64,000 nucleotides of DNA, taken from NCBI RefSeq assembly GCF_001693255.1, contig NZ_CP016474.1, positions 1,816,661 through 1,880,660 of the forward strand, written 5' to 3'. The notes under the pieces are model-generated. The model was not told where the DNA came from. It saw only the letters and a program-made list of their open reading frames with translations, and did not search any database. Shown piece by piece: positions 1 to 8,292 of this stretch. Every line of letters begins with the position of its first letter. The stretch's first letter is position 1. The position numbers and the translations under genes are program-made. Origin of the DNA: Picosynechococcus sp. PCC 7003. Its GTDB lineage: Bacteria; Cyanobacteriota; Cyanobacteriia; Cyanobacteriales; MRBY01.

Positions 1-67
1 GGTTTCCCTAAATGGTTTCAACCTTAAGCTAGAATAGCTTAGCGAATTTGAACCTAGTTATATTCTA

Positions 68-679
68 ATGATGCCTGCTTCTTCTGAGTCCCCCCGGATT
101 GCGACCGTTGCCCGGGTGACGGGTGAAACGAATGTGAAAGTAACGGTAAATCTGGATGGGACCGGCAAGTGTGAGGTAAATACGGGGGTGCCCTTCCTCG
201 ACCATATGCTGCACCAACTCTGCTCCCATGGTCTCTTGGATCTGCACATCCAGGCCCAAGGGGATTATGAAATCGACGACCACCACACCAATGAGGATGT
301 GGGCATTACCTTGGGGATGGCGATCGCCAAAGCCATTGGAGAACGCAAAGGGATTCAGCGGTTTGGTCATTTTGTCGCCCCTCTCGACGAGGCCTTAGTA
401 CAGGTCGCCTTAGATTTTTCCGGTCGGCCCCACCTCAGTTATGGCCTAGAAATCCCCACGGAACGGGTCGGCACCTACGATACCCAACTGGTGCGGGAAT
501 TTTTTGTGGCGATCGTGAACCATGCCCAAATGACGATCCATGTGCGCCAACTAGACGGCATCAATTCCCACCACATCATCGAAGCAACCTTTAAAGCCTT
601 TGCCCGGGCGATGCGCATGGCCCTGGAAATTGACCCCCGTCGGGCGGCAACGATCCCCAGTTCTAAAGGGGTGCTTTAG
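68..679 (+). CDS. hisB: Imidazoleglycerol-phosphate dehydratase
   Basis: Catalyses the dehydration of imidazole glycerol phosphate to imidazole acetol phosphate in histidine biosynthesis (cytosol, Mn-dependent oligomer). The 203-residue product has the normal length for a monofunctional HisB. It shows the family's histidine-rich metal motifs: FLDHMLHQ near residue 44, [10 protein letters not shown] near 71, [15 protein letters not shown] near 167. Two tandem ATG codons (68 and 71) are possible starts; the first is used here. It stands alone in this window, so any operon partner would lie upstream of position 1. A TAGAAT-like -10 sits near 30-35 but the promoter is only suggestive. Confidence 0.97.
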   Translation: MMPASSESPRIATVARVTGETNVKVTVNLDGTGKCEVNTGVPFLDHMLHQLCSHGLLDLHIQAQGDYEIDDHHTNEDVGITLGMAIAKAIGERKGIQRFGHFVAPLDEALVQVALDFSGRPHLSYGLEIPTERVGTYDTQLVREFFVAIVNHAQMTIHVRQLDGINSHHIIEATFKAFARAMRMALEIDPRRAATIPSSKGVL

Positions 680-819
680 GATCTTTTTGAAATTTTGATT
701 CCCAACATTGCCAAGCAAATTTCCACAGTTAAAGTGTATTGGGGCATTGCTCAGCTCCTCCCCCTCTTATGGAAAGGTTAAGGTACACTTTTCTGAAGAA
801 TTGGCTCATTTAATCAGTA

Positions 820-1770
820 ATGCTCACGGAAAACCCACCTACCTCTAGTCCGAAAGCGGCCCGGCGTCTTTGGCTTGGCGCGATTAAACCCCCCATTTAT
901 ACCGTGGCGGTTACCCCTGTGCTGGTGACAACGGCAGCGGCCTATGGGGAATTTGGGGTGTTTGACCCGGTGCAATTTGGGCTTTTCCTGGGTGCGGCCA
1001 TTTGTTTGATCGCCTGGATGAACCTGAGTAATGATGTGTTCGACGCAGACACCGGCATTGATGTGAATAAGGCAACCTCGGTGGTCAATCTCACGGGCGA
1101 TCGCCAACTGGTTTTTGCCATTGCCCTCGGTTTTTTGGGCCTAGGGGTAGCGGGCATTGCCCTAATTAGCTATCTCCAGCAGGATTGGACGGTGTTTAAC
1201 TTGTTACTCTTGGCGACGGCGATCGCCTATACCTACCAGGGGCCACCCTTCCGTTTGGGCTATCTCGGCATTGGTGAGTTTGTTTGTTTTCTCGCCTACT
1301 GGATCACGGGGCTGGGAGTCTTCTATAGCCAAGCCCAAACCTTCACACTGAATGCGGTCTGGGCCTCAGCCTGGGTTGCTTTGACCACCAGCATTATTTT
1401 ATTTTGCTCCCATTTTCACCAGGCCGCAGATGATCTAGCCGCCGGGAAAAAATCACCCATTGTTCGCCTCGGTACCTACCAAGGAGCGCAGGTACTGACC
1501 TATAGTCTGGGAGCCGTTTTAGTCTTGACTTGCCTGTTGGTGGCCGCCGGAACCTGGTCGCCCTGGATGCTCCTTACGTTTGCCAGTGCTCCCTTCGCCC
1601 TCAGTCTAATCAACCATGTGCGCCTGAACCATGACCAACCCGACAAGGTGAGTAACTGCAAATTTTTTGCGGTCAAGTTTCACTTCGTCAGTGGTCTGCT
1701 GTTGGCGATCGCCTATGTTTTGTCCTATTACAACCTAGAATTTCTCAGCGTTACAGGCTTGGGTTATTAG
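820..1770 (+). CDS. menA: 1,4-dihydroxy-2-naphthoate phytyltransferase (MenA family)
   Basis: Integral membrane prenyltransferase that attaches the phytyl chain to 1,4-dihydroxy-2-naphthoate during phylloquinone synthesis, the A1 electron carrier of photosystem I. The 316-residue protein is strongly hydrophobic, with about eight or nine membrane segments. It carries the UbiA-type Asp-rich motif [14 protein letters not shown] (around residue 69) and a second polar motif [16 protein letters not shown] (around 198). Its stop codon overlaps the stop of the convergent yajQ gene. MenA rather than another UbiA member is supported by the N-terminal [17 protein letters not shown] sequence and the cyanobacterial setting. 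Confidence 0.93.
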   Translation: MLTENPPTSSPKAARRLWLGAIKPPIYTVAVTPVLVTTAAAYGEFGVFDPVQFGLFLGAAICLIAWMNLSNDVFDADTGIDVNKATSVVNLTGDRQLVFAIALGFLGLGVAGIALISYLQQDWTVFNLLLLATAIAYTYQGPPFRLGYLGIGEFVCFLAYWITGLGVFYSQAQTFTLNAVWASAWVALTTSIILFCSHFHQAADDLAAGKKSPIVRLGTYQGAQVLTYSLGAVLVLTCLLVAAGTWSPWMLLTFASAPFALSLINHVRLNHDQPDKVSNCKFFAVKFHFVSGLLLAIAYVLSYYNLEFLSVTGLGY

Positions 1771-2258
1771 CGATAGTTCGTAAACTGAATCGGCATCGGG
1801 AAATCCAAATCCCGCACCGCCTGCATCACCGCCTGGAGGTCATCCTTTGACTTACTCGAAATGCGGACAGCATCCCCTTGGATCGAAGCCTGCACTTTTT
1901 TAAAATCTGTTTTGACCATCTTGGTGATTTTCTTCGCATCATCCTTAGAAATACCCTGGCGCAGGGTAATCACTTGGCGCACGCGGCCACCACTGGCGGA
2001 TTCTGCCTCACCATAATCAAAAAGCTTCGGTGACAGGTTCCGTTTAACGGCTTTAGTGACCAGAATTGTTTGCACTGCATCGAGGGTAAAGTCGCTGGCA
2101 GTGTTGATCGTGATCGTATTTTCGCCCAGCTCAATGGTGGTCTTGGTATCCTTGAGGTCATAGCGGGTGTTGATGTCCCGGAGGGCTTGATCGATGGTAT
2201 TGACCACTTCCTGACGGTCAAAATCACTCACCACATCAAAGGAATTTGTAGAAGCCAT
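1767..2258 (-). CDS. yajQ: YajQ family nucleotide-binding protein (UPF0234)
   Basis: Cytosolic protein of the YajQ family; homologues bind nucleotides (c-di-GMP in some proteobacteria) or RNA, and the role in cyanobacteria is not established. I chose the ATG at 2258, giving 163 residues beginning [18 protein letters not shown], which is the family's usual N-terminus. The longer frame upstream reads into a transposon-like remnant and is not expected to be translated. Conserved segments include [16 protein letters not shown] and [20 protein letters not shown]. The stop TAA overlaps menA's TAG on the other strand. The remnant lies about 20 bp upstream of the start and may supply or disturb its promoter. 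Confidence 0.92.
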   Translation of the reverse strand: MASTNSFDVVSDFDRQEVVNTIDQALRDINTRYDLKDTKTTIELGENTITINTASDFTLDAVQTILVTKAVKRNLSPKLFDYGEAESASGGRVRQVITLRQGISKDDAKKITKMVKTDFKKVQASIQGDAVRISSKSKDDLQAVMQAVRDLDFPMPIQFTNYR

Positions 2259-2277
2259 AAAGATACTTAGCTGAAGT

Positions 2278-2556
2278 GAACTACTCCAGCCTAAGAGGCA
2301 TGGAGTTTCCGACGCTTCATCGCTCCTAGTTGCCTCATGCTTCCGCAATCGGTAGAGCTAGGCAGCTCTGCGTCTAAAGAGGCCAGTTCCTGACCCCTTG
2401 CTCAGACTAAATTAACCTGAGCTGCATTGATTCTCTTTAAGTGAACAATGTGGCTACTATTATGGCATATTGTGCTCACATTGATTGGTGATTTTGCTTT
2501 GCTACATCACCGCGCTATCCTTCCCTATCCCTCTTTAGGGTAGGGAAGGATAGCGC
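2278..2556. mobile_element. Putative IS200/IS605-type remnant or MITE
   Basis: No gene lies between yajQ and the MAPEG gene (2259-2612). The stretch starts with GTGAACTAC followed by an imperfect hairpin (CTCCaGCC / GGCatGGAG) and GTTTCC. That order matches the segment at 61931-61964, where GTGAACTAC is followed by CCCCGC/GCGGGG and CTTCC. The shared layout suggests a common kind of element end. The right part ends in a long perfect hairpin (2512-2556). No open transposase frame remains, so it is either a decayed copy or a non-autonomous element. Its boundaries are approximate. Confidence 0.4.
2512..2556. repeat. Long inverted repeat (16-bp stem)
   Basis: GCGCTATCCTTCCCTA at 2512 pairs perfectly with its complement ending at 2556. 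A further CCCT/AGGG pair lies inside, leaving a loop of about four bases. No T-run follows on either strand, so it is not a typical intrinsic terminator. It could be a transposon end hairpin or a dispersed palindrome. Confidence 0.75.
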
Positions 2557-2612
2557 CCATGTTCAAGGTTCACATTTGCCTGTAAACGTTCTGCGAGGCC
2601 CTGGGCGTTTTC

Positions 2613-3047
2613 CTAGAGGCCCTGGACGGCAATCACACTCAAGGCAAAAAGCGTAATATTGGCGATATTTCCCACGGCAAACATCATCGAGCGCAATACC
2701 GGAATGTTGAGGATATAAAACAACGGATAGAAGGTTCTCGCCACCAAAAAGGCGATCGCCGCCCCCATGGCCCAGGGAGAATCCACCCCCGTTACCAAGG
2801 CAGATAGACAAGCAACACTATAAACTGCCAACGCTTCAAAGGCATTCTGGTGCGCCCAATTAGCCCGCTGCGCATAATCCGGCAGAAGATCTACTGTTGC
2901 CCTCGGTCGCCGAAACATCTCTAGGCGATCGCTCATTTGACTAGCCAGTTTAACCCGTGCATAACCCACTACCCCATAGGGCAGATAAACCAGAAATACC
3001 GCGCCGACCAACGAATAAATAAGAACAGCAGCAACAGACAGATTCAT
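2613..3047 (-). CDS. MAPEG family membrane protein
   Basis: A 144-residue protein with four predicted membrane helices (roughly residues 5-25, 55-75, 80-100, 118-140). It resembles the MAPEG superfamily of membrane-associated eicosanoid/glutathione-metabolism proteins, whose bacterial members are mostly uncharacterised. The segment RANWAHQNAFEALAVYSVACL (roughly residues 61-81) resembles the family's R-x-x-x-A-x-x-N-x-x-E pattern. It starts at ATG 3047 and ends in TAG. It is co-oriented with the DprA-like gene upstream, 43 bp away, so the two may be co-transcribed. No substrate can be inferred. Confidence 0.85.
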   Translation of the reverse strand: MNLSVAAVLIYSLVGAVFLVYLPYGVVGYARVKLASQMSDRLEMFRRPRATVDLLPDYAQRANWAHQNAFEALAVYSVACLSALVTGVDSPWAMGAAIAFLVARTFYPLFYILNIPVLRSMMFAVGNIANITLFALSVIAVQGL

Positions 3048-3090
3048 GGATTAATCCTAAACGACTCAGCAAATGGGGGCACAAAAAAAG

Positions 3091-3594
3091 TTAATCGAAA
3101 TAAAAGAGGGTGACGAGTTTTCGCTGTTCTTCGGCTTCCTGACAGGTTTGTAGGAGAGTATCGCTGTCATGGAAAGCAAAACAAATGAGTTGTTGGCAGC
3201 GGGAAATAATTTCACTATTGCACAGGCTACTGGCTTCCCCCAGGGACAATTCATCGTTTTCGGGGTGCTCCACCAAATGCACAACCTTTTCGAGTTCCAC
3301 GCGGGATTCGCGGGGTTGCTTCTCTAGACTTTGGGGCAGAATCACCGTTAAAAGGCTCGAATCGGCCCGCATTACGCCTTTAATGGCCGCTGAATTTGTC
3401 CCCGTTGCGCCGGAGGTGATAATTCGGTTTCCCCCTAGGGCTAGGGCATAGCTCATCATTTCGATCAGGTGCTGGTGGGTAATCGGGACATGCCGAGAAC
3501 CGAGAAGAGCGATGCGCTTAGAGCCAGTTTGTTGAATGGCAGCTAGCTCCTGCGCCAGGGTGTCAAGGGTCGGAATATCTAAAGATTGACTCAA
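3091..3594 (-). CDS. DprA/SLOG-like Rossmann-fold protein
   Basis: A 167-residue protein with a nucleotide-binding-like fold. RIALLGSRHVPITHQ (from residue 28) and the glycine-rich GNRIITSGATGTNSAAIKG (from 55) resemble the DNA-processing A (DprA) / SLOG superfamily. Cyanobacterial genomes label such short proteins 'DNA recombination-mediator protein A', but this one lacks the extra domains of true DprA, so a role in transformation is only possible. No ATG is available upstream in frame before a stop, and the first candidate is TTG at 3594, giving MSQSLDIPTLDTLAQEL, so a TTG start is assigned. Confidence 0.82.
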   Translation of the reverse strand: MSQSLDIPTLDTLAQELAAIQQTGSKRIALLGSRHVPITHQHLIEMMSYALALGGNRIITSGATGTNSAAIKGVMRADSSLLTVILPQSLEKQPRESRVELEKVVHLVEHPENDELSLGEASSLCNSEIISRCQQLICFAFHDSDTLLQTCQEAEEQRKLVTLFYFD

Positions 3595-3738
3595 AGATCG
3601 TAAGGGGACTCGATAGCCTGAATAATCGATGCCATTTTAATCAAACATCCCTGATAAAGCAATCCTTAGATTTTTCTTTGCTCAGGCGCTTGCGTATTTT
3701 TAAATGCTAATGCTACATTGATATCCTGTTTGCAACCC

Positions 3739-3812
3739 GGACGTATAGCTCAGTTGGTTAGAGTACATCGTTGACATCGATGGGGTCACTGGTTCGAATC
3801 CAGTTACGTCCA
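3739..3812 (+). tRNA. tRNA-Val (anticodon GAC)
   Basis: A 74-nt cloverleaf. The acceptor stem GGACGTA pairs with TACGTCC (3805-3811), followed by discriminator A. A D-arm GCTC..GAGT is present. The anticodon stem CATCG/CGATG encloses loop TTGACAT with anticodon GAC, and the T-arm contains GGTTCGAATCC. CCA is not encoded. It sits about 375 bp upstream of the lipid-biosynthesis locus. Confidence 0.97.
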
Positions 3813-4075
3813 TACCAAAAATTAATTTCCAGTGGTTTCCCAGTTTGATGTTCGCAAATTCGAGTCGGGAACACCCTTGTCTCGTTTTTCTAGCCCATTA
3901 GCGCTATGATTTTACGGCACCTAGGGGTTGATAGGCGATCGCCTATATATTTCCAGTGATTGAGCTTCTGTCTGGCCAACGCTGATTCAACCATAAGGGT
4001 TGAGCCCATTGACCTAGGCTATAGAAATGGGACGTGATGACCCTAATTCTAAATACTGGGGCAGAAATGCCAGAA

Positions 4076-4105
4076 TTGACATCGTTAGGCTATATTTCTG
4101 CATAA
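4076..4105 (+). promoter_or_regulatory. Candidate promoter of the lipid locus
   Basis: The 375-bp gap 3813-4187 contains no gene. It holds one HIP1 palindrome near 3936 and a perfect -35 box TTGACA at 4076-4081. A weak -10 candidate (GCATAA, 4100-4105) follows 18 bp later, about 85 bp before the ATG of the fusion gene. Only the -35 is convincing. Confidence 0.35.
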
Positions 4106-4187
4106 CAAAATTAGAAAACTCCTTTATTATTCCTTAAGGTCAGGGTCCACAGCCGTTGCGTCCCCTTAGCTTTTGATTTACTGCTTT

Positions 4188-7100
4188 ATGACGTTTCTCC
4201 AGCATCCTATCCAGGCACAGGCATCGTTGCTCGATATCCTTGATGAGCGGGCACGCAGCCAACCCAATGCCCAAGCCTACTGTTTTTTAGAAAATGGAGA
4301 AACAGAGTCTGGCCACCTCACCTACCAAGAGTTAGCAACCCAAGCAAAGGCGATCGCCTCCCATCTAGCTCCCTGGCGCGGGGAACGGGCATTGCTGCTC
4401 TATCCTTCTGGGCTGGAATTTATCACAGCATTTTTGGGCTGCCTTTACGCCGGGGTGATTGCGGTGCCTGTCTATCCGCCGAAGCGCAACCAAAAGTTAT
4501 CGCGCCTGTTGGCGATCGCCGACAATGCCCAGGCCAAACTCGCCCTAACCACCAAGACACTGCTCACAGATATTCAACAAAGATTTGCCCAAGCAGAGCC
4601 GTTTCAGAATTTAATTTTTTTGGCGACGGATACTTTAGAGCCAGATCCCAAAGGATTTGAATCCCAGGTGATTCGAGAGGATGATCTGGCGTTTTTGCAA
4701 TATACCTCTGGATCCACGGGAATCCCCAAGGGCGTGATGGTTTCCCATCGGAATATCCTCCACAACCAACGACTTATTCAAACCGCCTTCGGTCATAGTG
4801 AAAAAAGTGTCGGGGTCGGTTGGCTGCCTCTCTTCCACGATATGGGTCTCATTGGCCATGTGCTCCAACCGCTTTATGTGGGCTTCCCCAGTATTTTGAT
4901 GCCCCCGGTGGCGTTCTTAACCAATCCCCGACGCTGGCTCCAGGCGATCGCCAAATATCGGGCCACTACCAGCGGTGGGCCAAATTTTGCCTATGATTTG
5001 TGCCTTGATCGCCTGACAGAAAATGATCTGGCAAATCTAGACTTAAGTAGTTGGACGCTCGCCTATAGCGGCGCAGAACCAGTGCGGGCGGCCACCCTCG
5101 AAAAATTTAGTAAAAAGTTTGCTCCCTGCGGTTTCCGACCAGAGGCATTTTATCCTTGTTATGGCATGGCAGAAGCGACCCTCTTCATCACAGGGGGTGA
5201 CAAAAAACAAGCGCCGATTACCACCAACTCATCGGCAGAGTCAGAAAATCTATTTGTCAGTTGTGGCCAGCCCTACCATGACACCCAAGTGGCGATCGTT
5301 GATCCGGAATCCTTTGCCCCTTGCCCCGAAGGCACGACTGGAGAAGTGTGGGTGCGGGGGGGCAGTGTCGCCCAGGGTTATTGGAATGCGCCTATCGCCA
5401 CTAAAGAAACCTTTACGGCGACCCTCGATCACCACCAAAAATCTTTCCTGCGCACCGGTGATCTCGGCTTTATTACAGCTGGAGAACTGTTTATTACCGG
5501 TCGGCTGAAGGATTTAATTATCGTTCGGGGAAAAAATCACTATCCCCATGACATCGAACTTACGGCCCAACAGTCCCATCCAGCCCTCCGGGAAAATTGC
5601 GGGGCAGCCTTCATGGTGGAAATCGACGGTACAGAACGCCTAATGCTGGTGCAGGAGGTAAAACGAACCTTTCTCCGGAATCTGGATGTCGAGGCGATCG
5701 CCCAAAAAATCCGCCAGGCGATCGCCGCAAACCACGAACTGCAAACCTACGGGATTATTTTGATCAAAACAGGTAGCATCCCGAAAACGTCCAGCGGTAA
5801 AATCCAACGATACCGTTGTCGTCAAGCTTTCCTGGCCGATGAACTGCTGGTTGTGGGCCGCAGTGTCCTGGGTGAAATAAGCAATTCTTCGGCCCAAGAT
5901 ATTACTAAACAAAACCTCTCCCAATCAACAACTAACCTAATTAATCCCCTGCGAGAACAATTGGCCCAGGCCCTCTCGCTGCCCCTCGATACGATCCAAG
6001 ATGATCAACCCATTGCCGCTTTGGGCCTAGATTCCGTACAGGTTATTGAAATTAAGCACTACATCGAACAAAAATTTGATCTGACAGTGCCCCTCGAAAA
6101 ATTTTTTGAGGATATTACCGTTGCCCAACTTGCCCAAGATCTCTTGGCTCTAGCTAATCTCTCCCAAGAATCCCAGCATCATCAAAATGGACATCTCCCC
6201 CAAACGACCCCATTAGAAGCAGAGGGTATCGATCTAGATCAACGGTTGCGGTTAGCCTACAAACCCAGCCGCAATGTTCTCGACAAGGCCCGGGAGTTTA
6301 ACCTGCCGGATCAGCTTCGGGCCAATGATCTGCTGCCCTACTTCCGCGCCCTCGAACGGAATGAAGGGGCCACCTGTATTTTTGAGGGACGGCAACTGAT
6401 CATGCTGGGCTCTAACAATTATCTGGGGCTAACGGCGGATGCCCGGGTGCGAGAAGCGACGGCAAAGGCGGCCTTGGAGGAAGGGCCAAGTTTAACGGGG
6501 TCACGCCTCCTGAATGGTTCGACCCGCCAACACCGGGAATTTGAGCAGAAACTTGCGACCTTTGTGGGCCATGAAGATGCTTTGGTGTTTACGACGGGGT
6601 ACCAGGCAAATTTAGGCTTTATCTCGGCCTTGATGAACGAAAATACGACAATGATCCTCGACAGTGAGGCCCATGCTTGTATTTACGATGGGGCTTTTAT
6701 GAGTCGCTGCCGGGTCGTTCAATATCAACATAATGATCTACAGGATTTAGAACAAAAACTGATCCAGGTGACAGCAGACTCGGCAACGATGGTCACCATT
6801 GATGGCTTGTATTCCATGACCGGGGATATTGCCCCTCTACCGGAAATTCGGAAATTATGCGATCGCCATGGGGCCACTTTAGCGGTGGATGATGCCCATG
6901 CCCTAGGGGTACTGGGAAAAACGGGCCGGGGAACGGAGGAACATTTCGGGATGATCGGCAGTAGTGACATTCTCTGCGGTACTTTCTCAAAAAGTTTAGC
7001 CTCCATCGGTGGTTGGGTCGCTGCTGAGGCAAAGGTGATTGACTGGATTCGCTTTAATGGTCGGTCGATGTTATTTTCTGCCTCTATTCCGCCCACTTCC

Positions 7101-7457
7101 CTGGCTGCGGCCTCCGCTGCCCTAGATATTTTGATTGCCGAACCTTGGCGGGTGCAAAAGCTCCACGAAAATGCTCAATATTGGCAACGGGGGTTACAGT
7201 CCCTTGGGTTTACCGTCGGCACTGCCCAAACGCCGATCATCACAGTGCACATTGGTGACGATTTTAAATGCATGCAGTTCTGTAAGGCACTCTTGGAGGC
7301 TGGGGTCTATGTGAATGCGGCGGTGTATCCTGCTGTCCCCCGCAACAAAGCGGCCCTTCGTACCAGCGTCATGGCGACCCACACCCGCGAACACCTAGAT
7401 AAAGCCCTGACAATTTTTGCGGAAGTCGGTCAGCAGTTTCTGATTGAGGCTGAATAG
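4188..7457 (+). CDS. Fatty acyl-AMP ligase / ACP / alpha-oxoamine synthase fusion (serine palmitoyltransferase-like)
   Basis: A three-part enzyme of 1089 residues. Residues about 10-575 form an adenylating ligase of the fatty acyl-AMP ligase type: YTSGSTGIPKG from 172, WLPLFHDMGLIG, FYPCYGMAEATLF, RTGDLGF, and KTSSGKIQR at the end. Residues about 585-660 are an acyl carrier domain with LGLDSVQV, phosphopantetheine Ser616. Residues about 685-1085 are a PLP-dependent alpha-oxoamine synthase (the SPT/BioF/KBL/ALAS family) with His829, Asp901-x-x-His904, Lys935 in GTFSKS, and the LRTSVMATHT tail. All catalytic residues I can check are present. The likely reaction is activation of a fatty acid, loading on the built-in ACP, and decarboxylative condensation with an amino acid to a 3-keto long-chain base. 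The amino acid (serine, alanine, glycine) cannot be read from sequence. The downstream reductase favours an SPT role over biotin synthesis. The ATG at 4188 is preferred to a TTG 15 bp upstream. The next gene starts directly after the stop. Confidence 0.85.
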   Translation: MTFLQHPIQAQASLLDILDERARSQPNAQAYCFLENGETESGHLTYQELATQAKAIASHLAPWRGERALLLYPSGLEFITAFLGCLYAGVIAVPVYPPKRNQKLSRLLAIADNAQAKLALTTKTLLTDIQQRFAQAEPFQNLIFLATDTLEPDPKGFESQVIREDDLAFLQYTSGSTGIPKGVMVSHRNILHNQRLIQTAFGHSEKSVGVGWLPLFHDMGLIGHVLQPLYVGFPSILMPPVAFLTNPRRWLQAIAKYRATTSGGPNFAYDLCLDRLTENDLANLDLSSWTLAYSGAEPVRAATLEKFSKKFAPCGFRPEAFYPCYGMAEATLFITGGDKKQAPITTNSSAESENLFVSCGQPYHDTQVAIVDPESFAPCPEGTTGEVWVRGGSVAQGYWNAPIATKETFTATLDHHQKSFLRTGDLGFITAGELFITGRLKDLIIVRGKNHYPHDIELTAQQSHPALRENCGAAFMVEIDGTERLMLVQEVKRTFLRNLDVEAIAQKIRQAIAANHELQTYGIILIKTGSIPKTSSGKIQRYRCRQAFLADELLVVGRSVLGEISNSSAQDITKQNLSQSTTNLINPLREQLAQALSLPLDTIQDDQPIAALGLDSVQVIEIKHYIEQKFDLTVPLEKFFEDITVAQLAQDLLALANLSQESQHHQNGHLPQTTPLEAEGIDLDQRLRLAYKPSRNVLDKAREFNLPDQLRANDLLPYFRALERNEGATCIFEGRQLIMLGSNNYLGLTADARVREATAKAALEEGPSLTGSRLLNGSTRQHREFEQKLATFVGHEDALVFTTGYQANLGFISALMNENTTMILDSEAHACIYDGAFMSRCRVVQYQHNDLQDLEQKLIQVTADSATMVTIDGLYSMTGDIAPLPEIRKLCDRHGATLAVDDAHALGVLGKTGRGTEEHFGMIGSSDILCGTFSKSLASIGGWVAAEAKVIDWIRFNGRSMLFSASIPPTSLAAASAALDILIAEPWRVQKLHENAQYWQRGLQSLGFTVGTAQTPIITVHIGDDFKCMQFCKALLEAGVYVNAAVYPAVPRNKAALRTSVMATHTREHLDKALTIFAEVGQQFLIEAE

Positions 7458-8264
7458 ATGCGACATGCAATTATTACGGGGGGATCGAGTGGCATTGGGT
7501 TGGCGATCGCCCGCCAGTTGGCCCAGCAGGGGGATGTTAATCTTTCAATCATTGCCCGCAGTCTAAACAAGCTCCAGGCAGCCCAGGAAAAGCTTCAAGC
7601 AATCTTTCCCAATCCCCAACAGCAATGTTTAACCCTCACGGCGGATGTGGCCCAAAGATGTGAGATCGAACAGGCGATCGCCTCAGCCATTGAAAAGTTT
7701 AGTGCTCCGGATTTATTGATCACCTCTGCCGGCATTGCCCACCCTGGATATTTTCAGGAACTTTCCCTCGAAGTTTTTGAACAAACCATGGCGGTGAATT
7801 ATTTCGGCACACTGTATGCTATCCGGGCGGCTCTTCCAGCGATGCAAACTACAGGAAAGGGGAATATTGTGATGATTTCTTCAGGCGCAGGTCTGTTGGG
7901 ACTCTTTGGTTATACGCCTTACAGTCCCAGCAAATTTGCCCTGCGGGGCTTGGCAGAATCCCTCCGGAGCGAATTAAAGCAAGTGGGAATCCAAGTGGCG
8001 ATCGCCTATCCACCCGATACCGATACTCCCCAACTGGCCGCCGAAAATTTGACAAAACCGCCGGAAACCAAGTTAATTACAGAGACTGCCCAAATGTGGA
8101 CTGCAGAGCAGGTTGCCAGTACGATCCTCCGGGGCGTTCGTCGACAAAAATTTGTCATTGCGCCCGGTCTGGAAATGCAACTGCTCTACCGCCTTCATAG
8201 TTTGTTGGCTCCTGTCCTGCAATGGTATTTTGATCGGCTTGTGGCCCGCGCCCGCCAAAACTAA
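7458..8264 (+). CDS. 3-ketodihydrosphingosine reductase-like SDR
   Basis: A short-chain dehydrogenase of 268 residues. It has an NADP-binding TGGSSGIG motif at residues 7-14 and a catalytic Ser...TYSPSK-type Tyr-x-x-x-Lys (YSPSK near 156). The segment AYPPDTDTP near 180 is followed by spaced EN-x-TKP-x-ET-x-LI-x-ET and EQVA. From memory this signature is characteristic of eukaryotic KDSR/Tsc10, which reduces 3-ketosphinganine to sphinganine, and it is not typical of FabG. The ATG follows the stop of the upstream fusion gene with no gap, so translation is probably coupled, matching consecutive steps. A hydrophobic C-terminal stretch (LLYRLHSLLAPVLQWYF) could be a membrane anchor. Confidence 0.85.
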   Translation: MRHAIITGGSSGIGLAIARQLAQQGDVNLSIIARSLNKLQAAQEKLQAIFPNPQQQCLTLTADVAQRCEIEQAIASAIEKFSAPDLLITSAGIAHPGYFQELSLEVFEQTMAVNYFGTLYAIRAALPAMQTTGKGNIVMISSGAGLLGLFGYTPYSPSKFALRGLAESLRSELKQVGIQVAIAYPPDTDTPQLAAENLTKPPETKLITETAQMWTAEQVASTILRGVRRQKFVIAPGLEMQLLYRLHSLLAPVLQWYFDRLVARARQN

Positions 8265-8292
8265 GACTCACTTCCTCCTTTACCCTGACTCT

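Noticed and set aside
8113-8292. N-terminal extension of the second acyl-AMP ligase
   Set aside because: Overlaps the reductase gene by 150 bp and does not resemble ligase N-termini; ATG 8293 gives the normal start.
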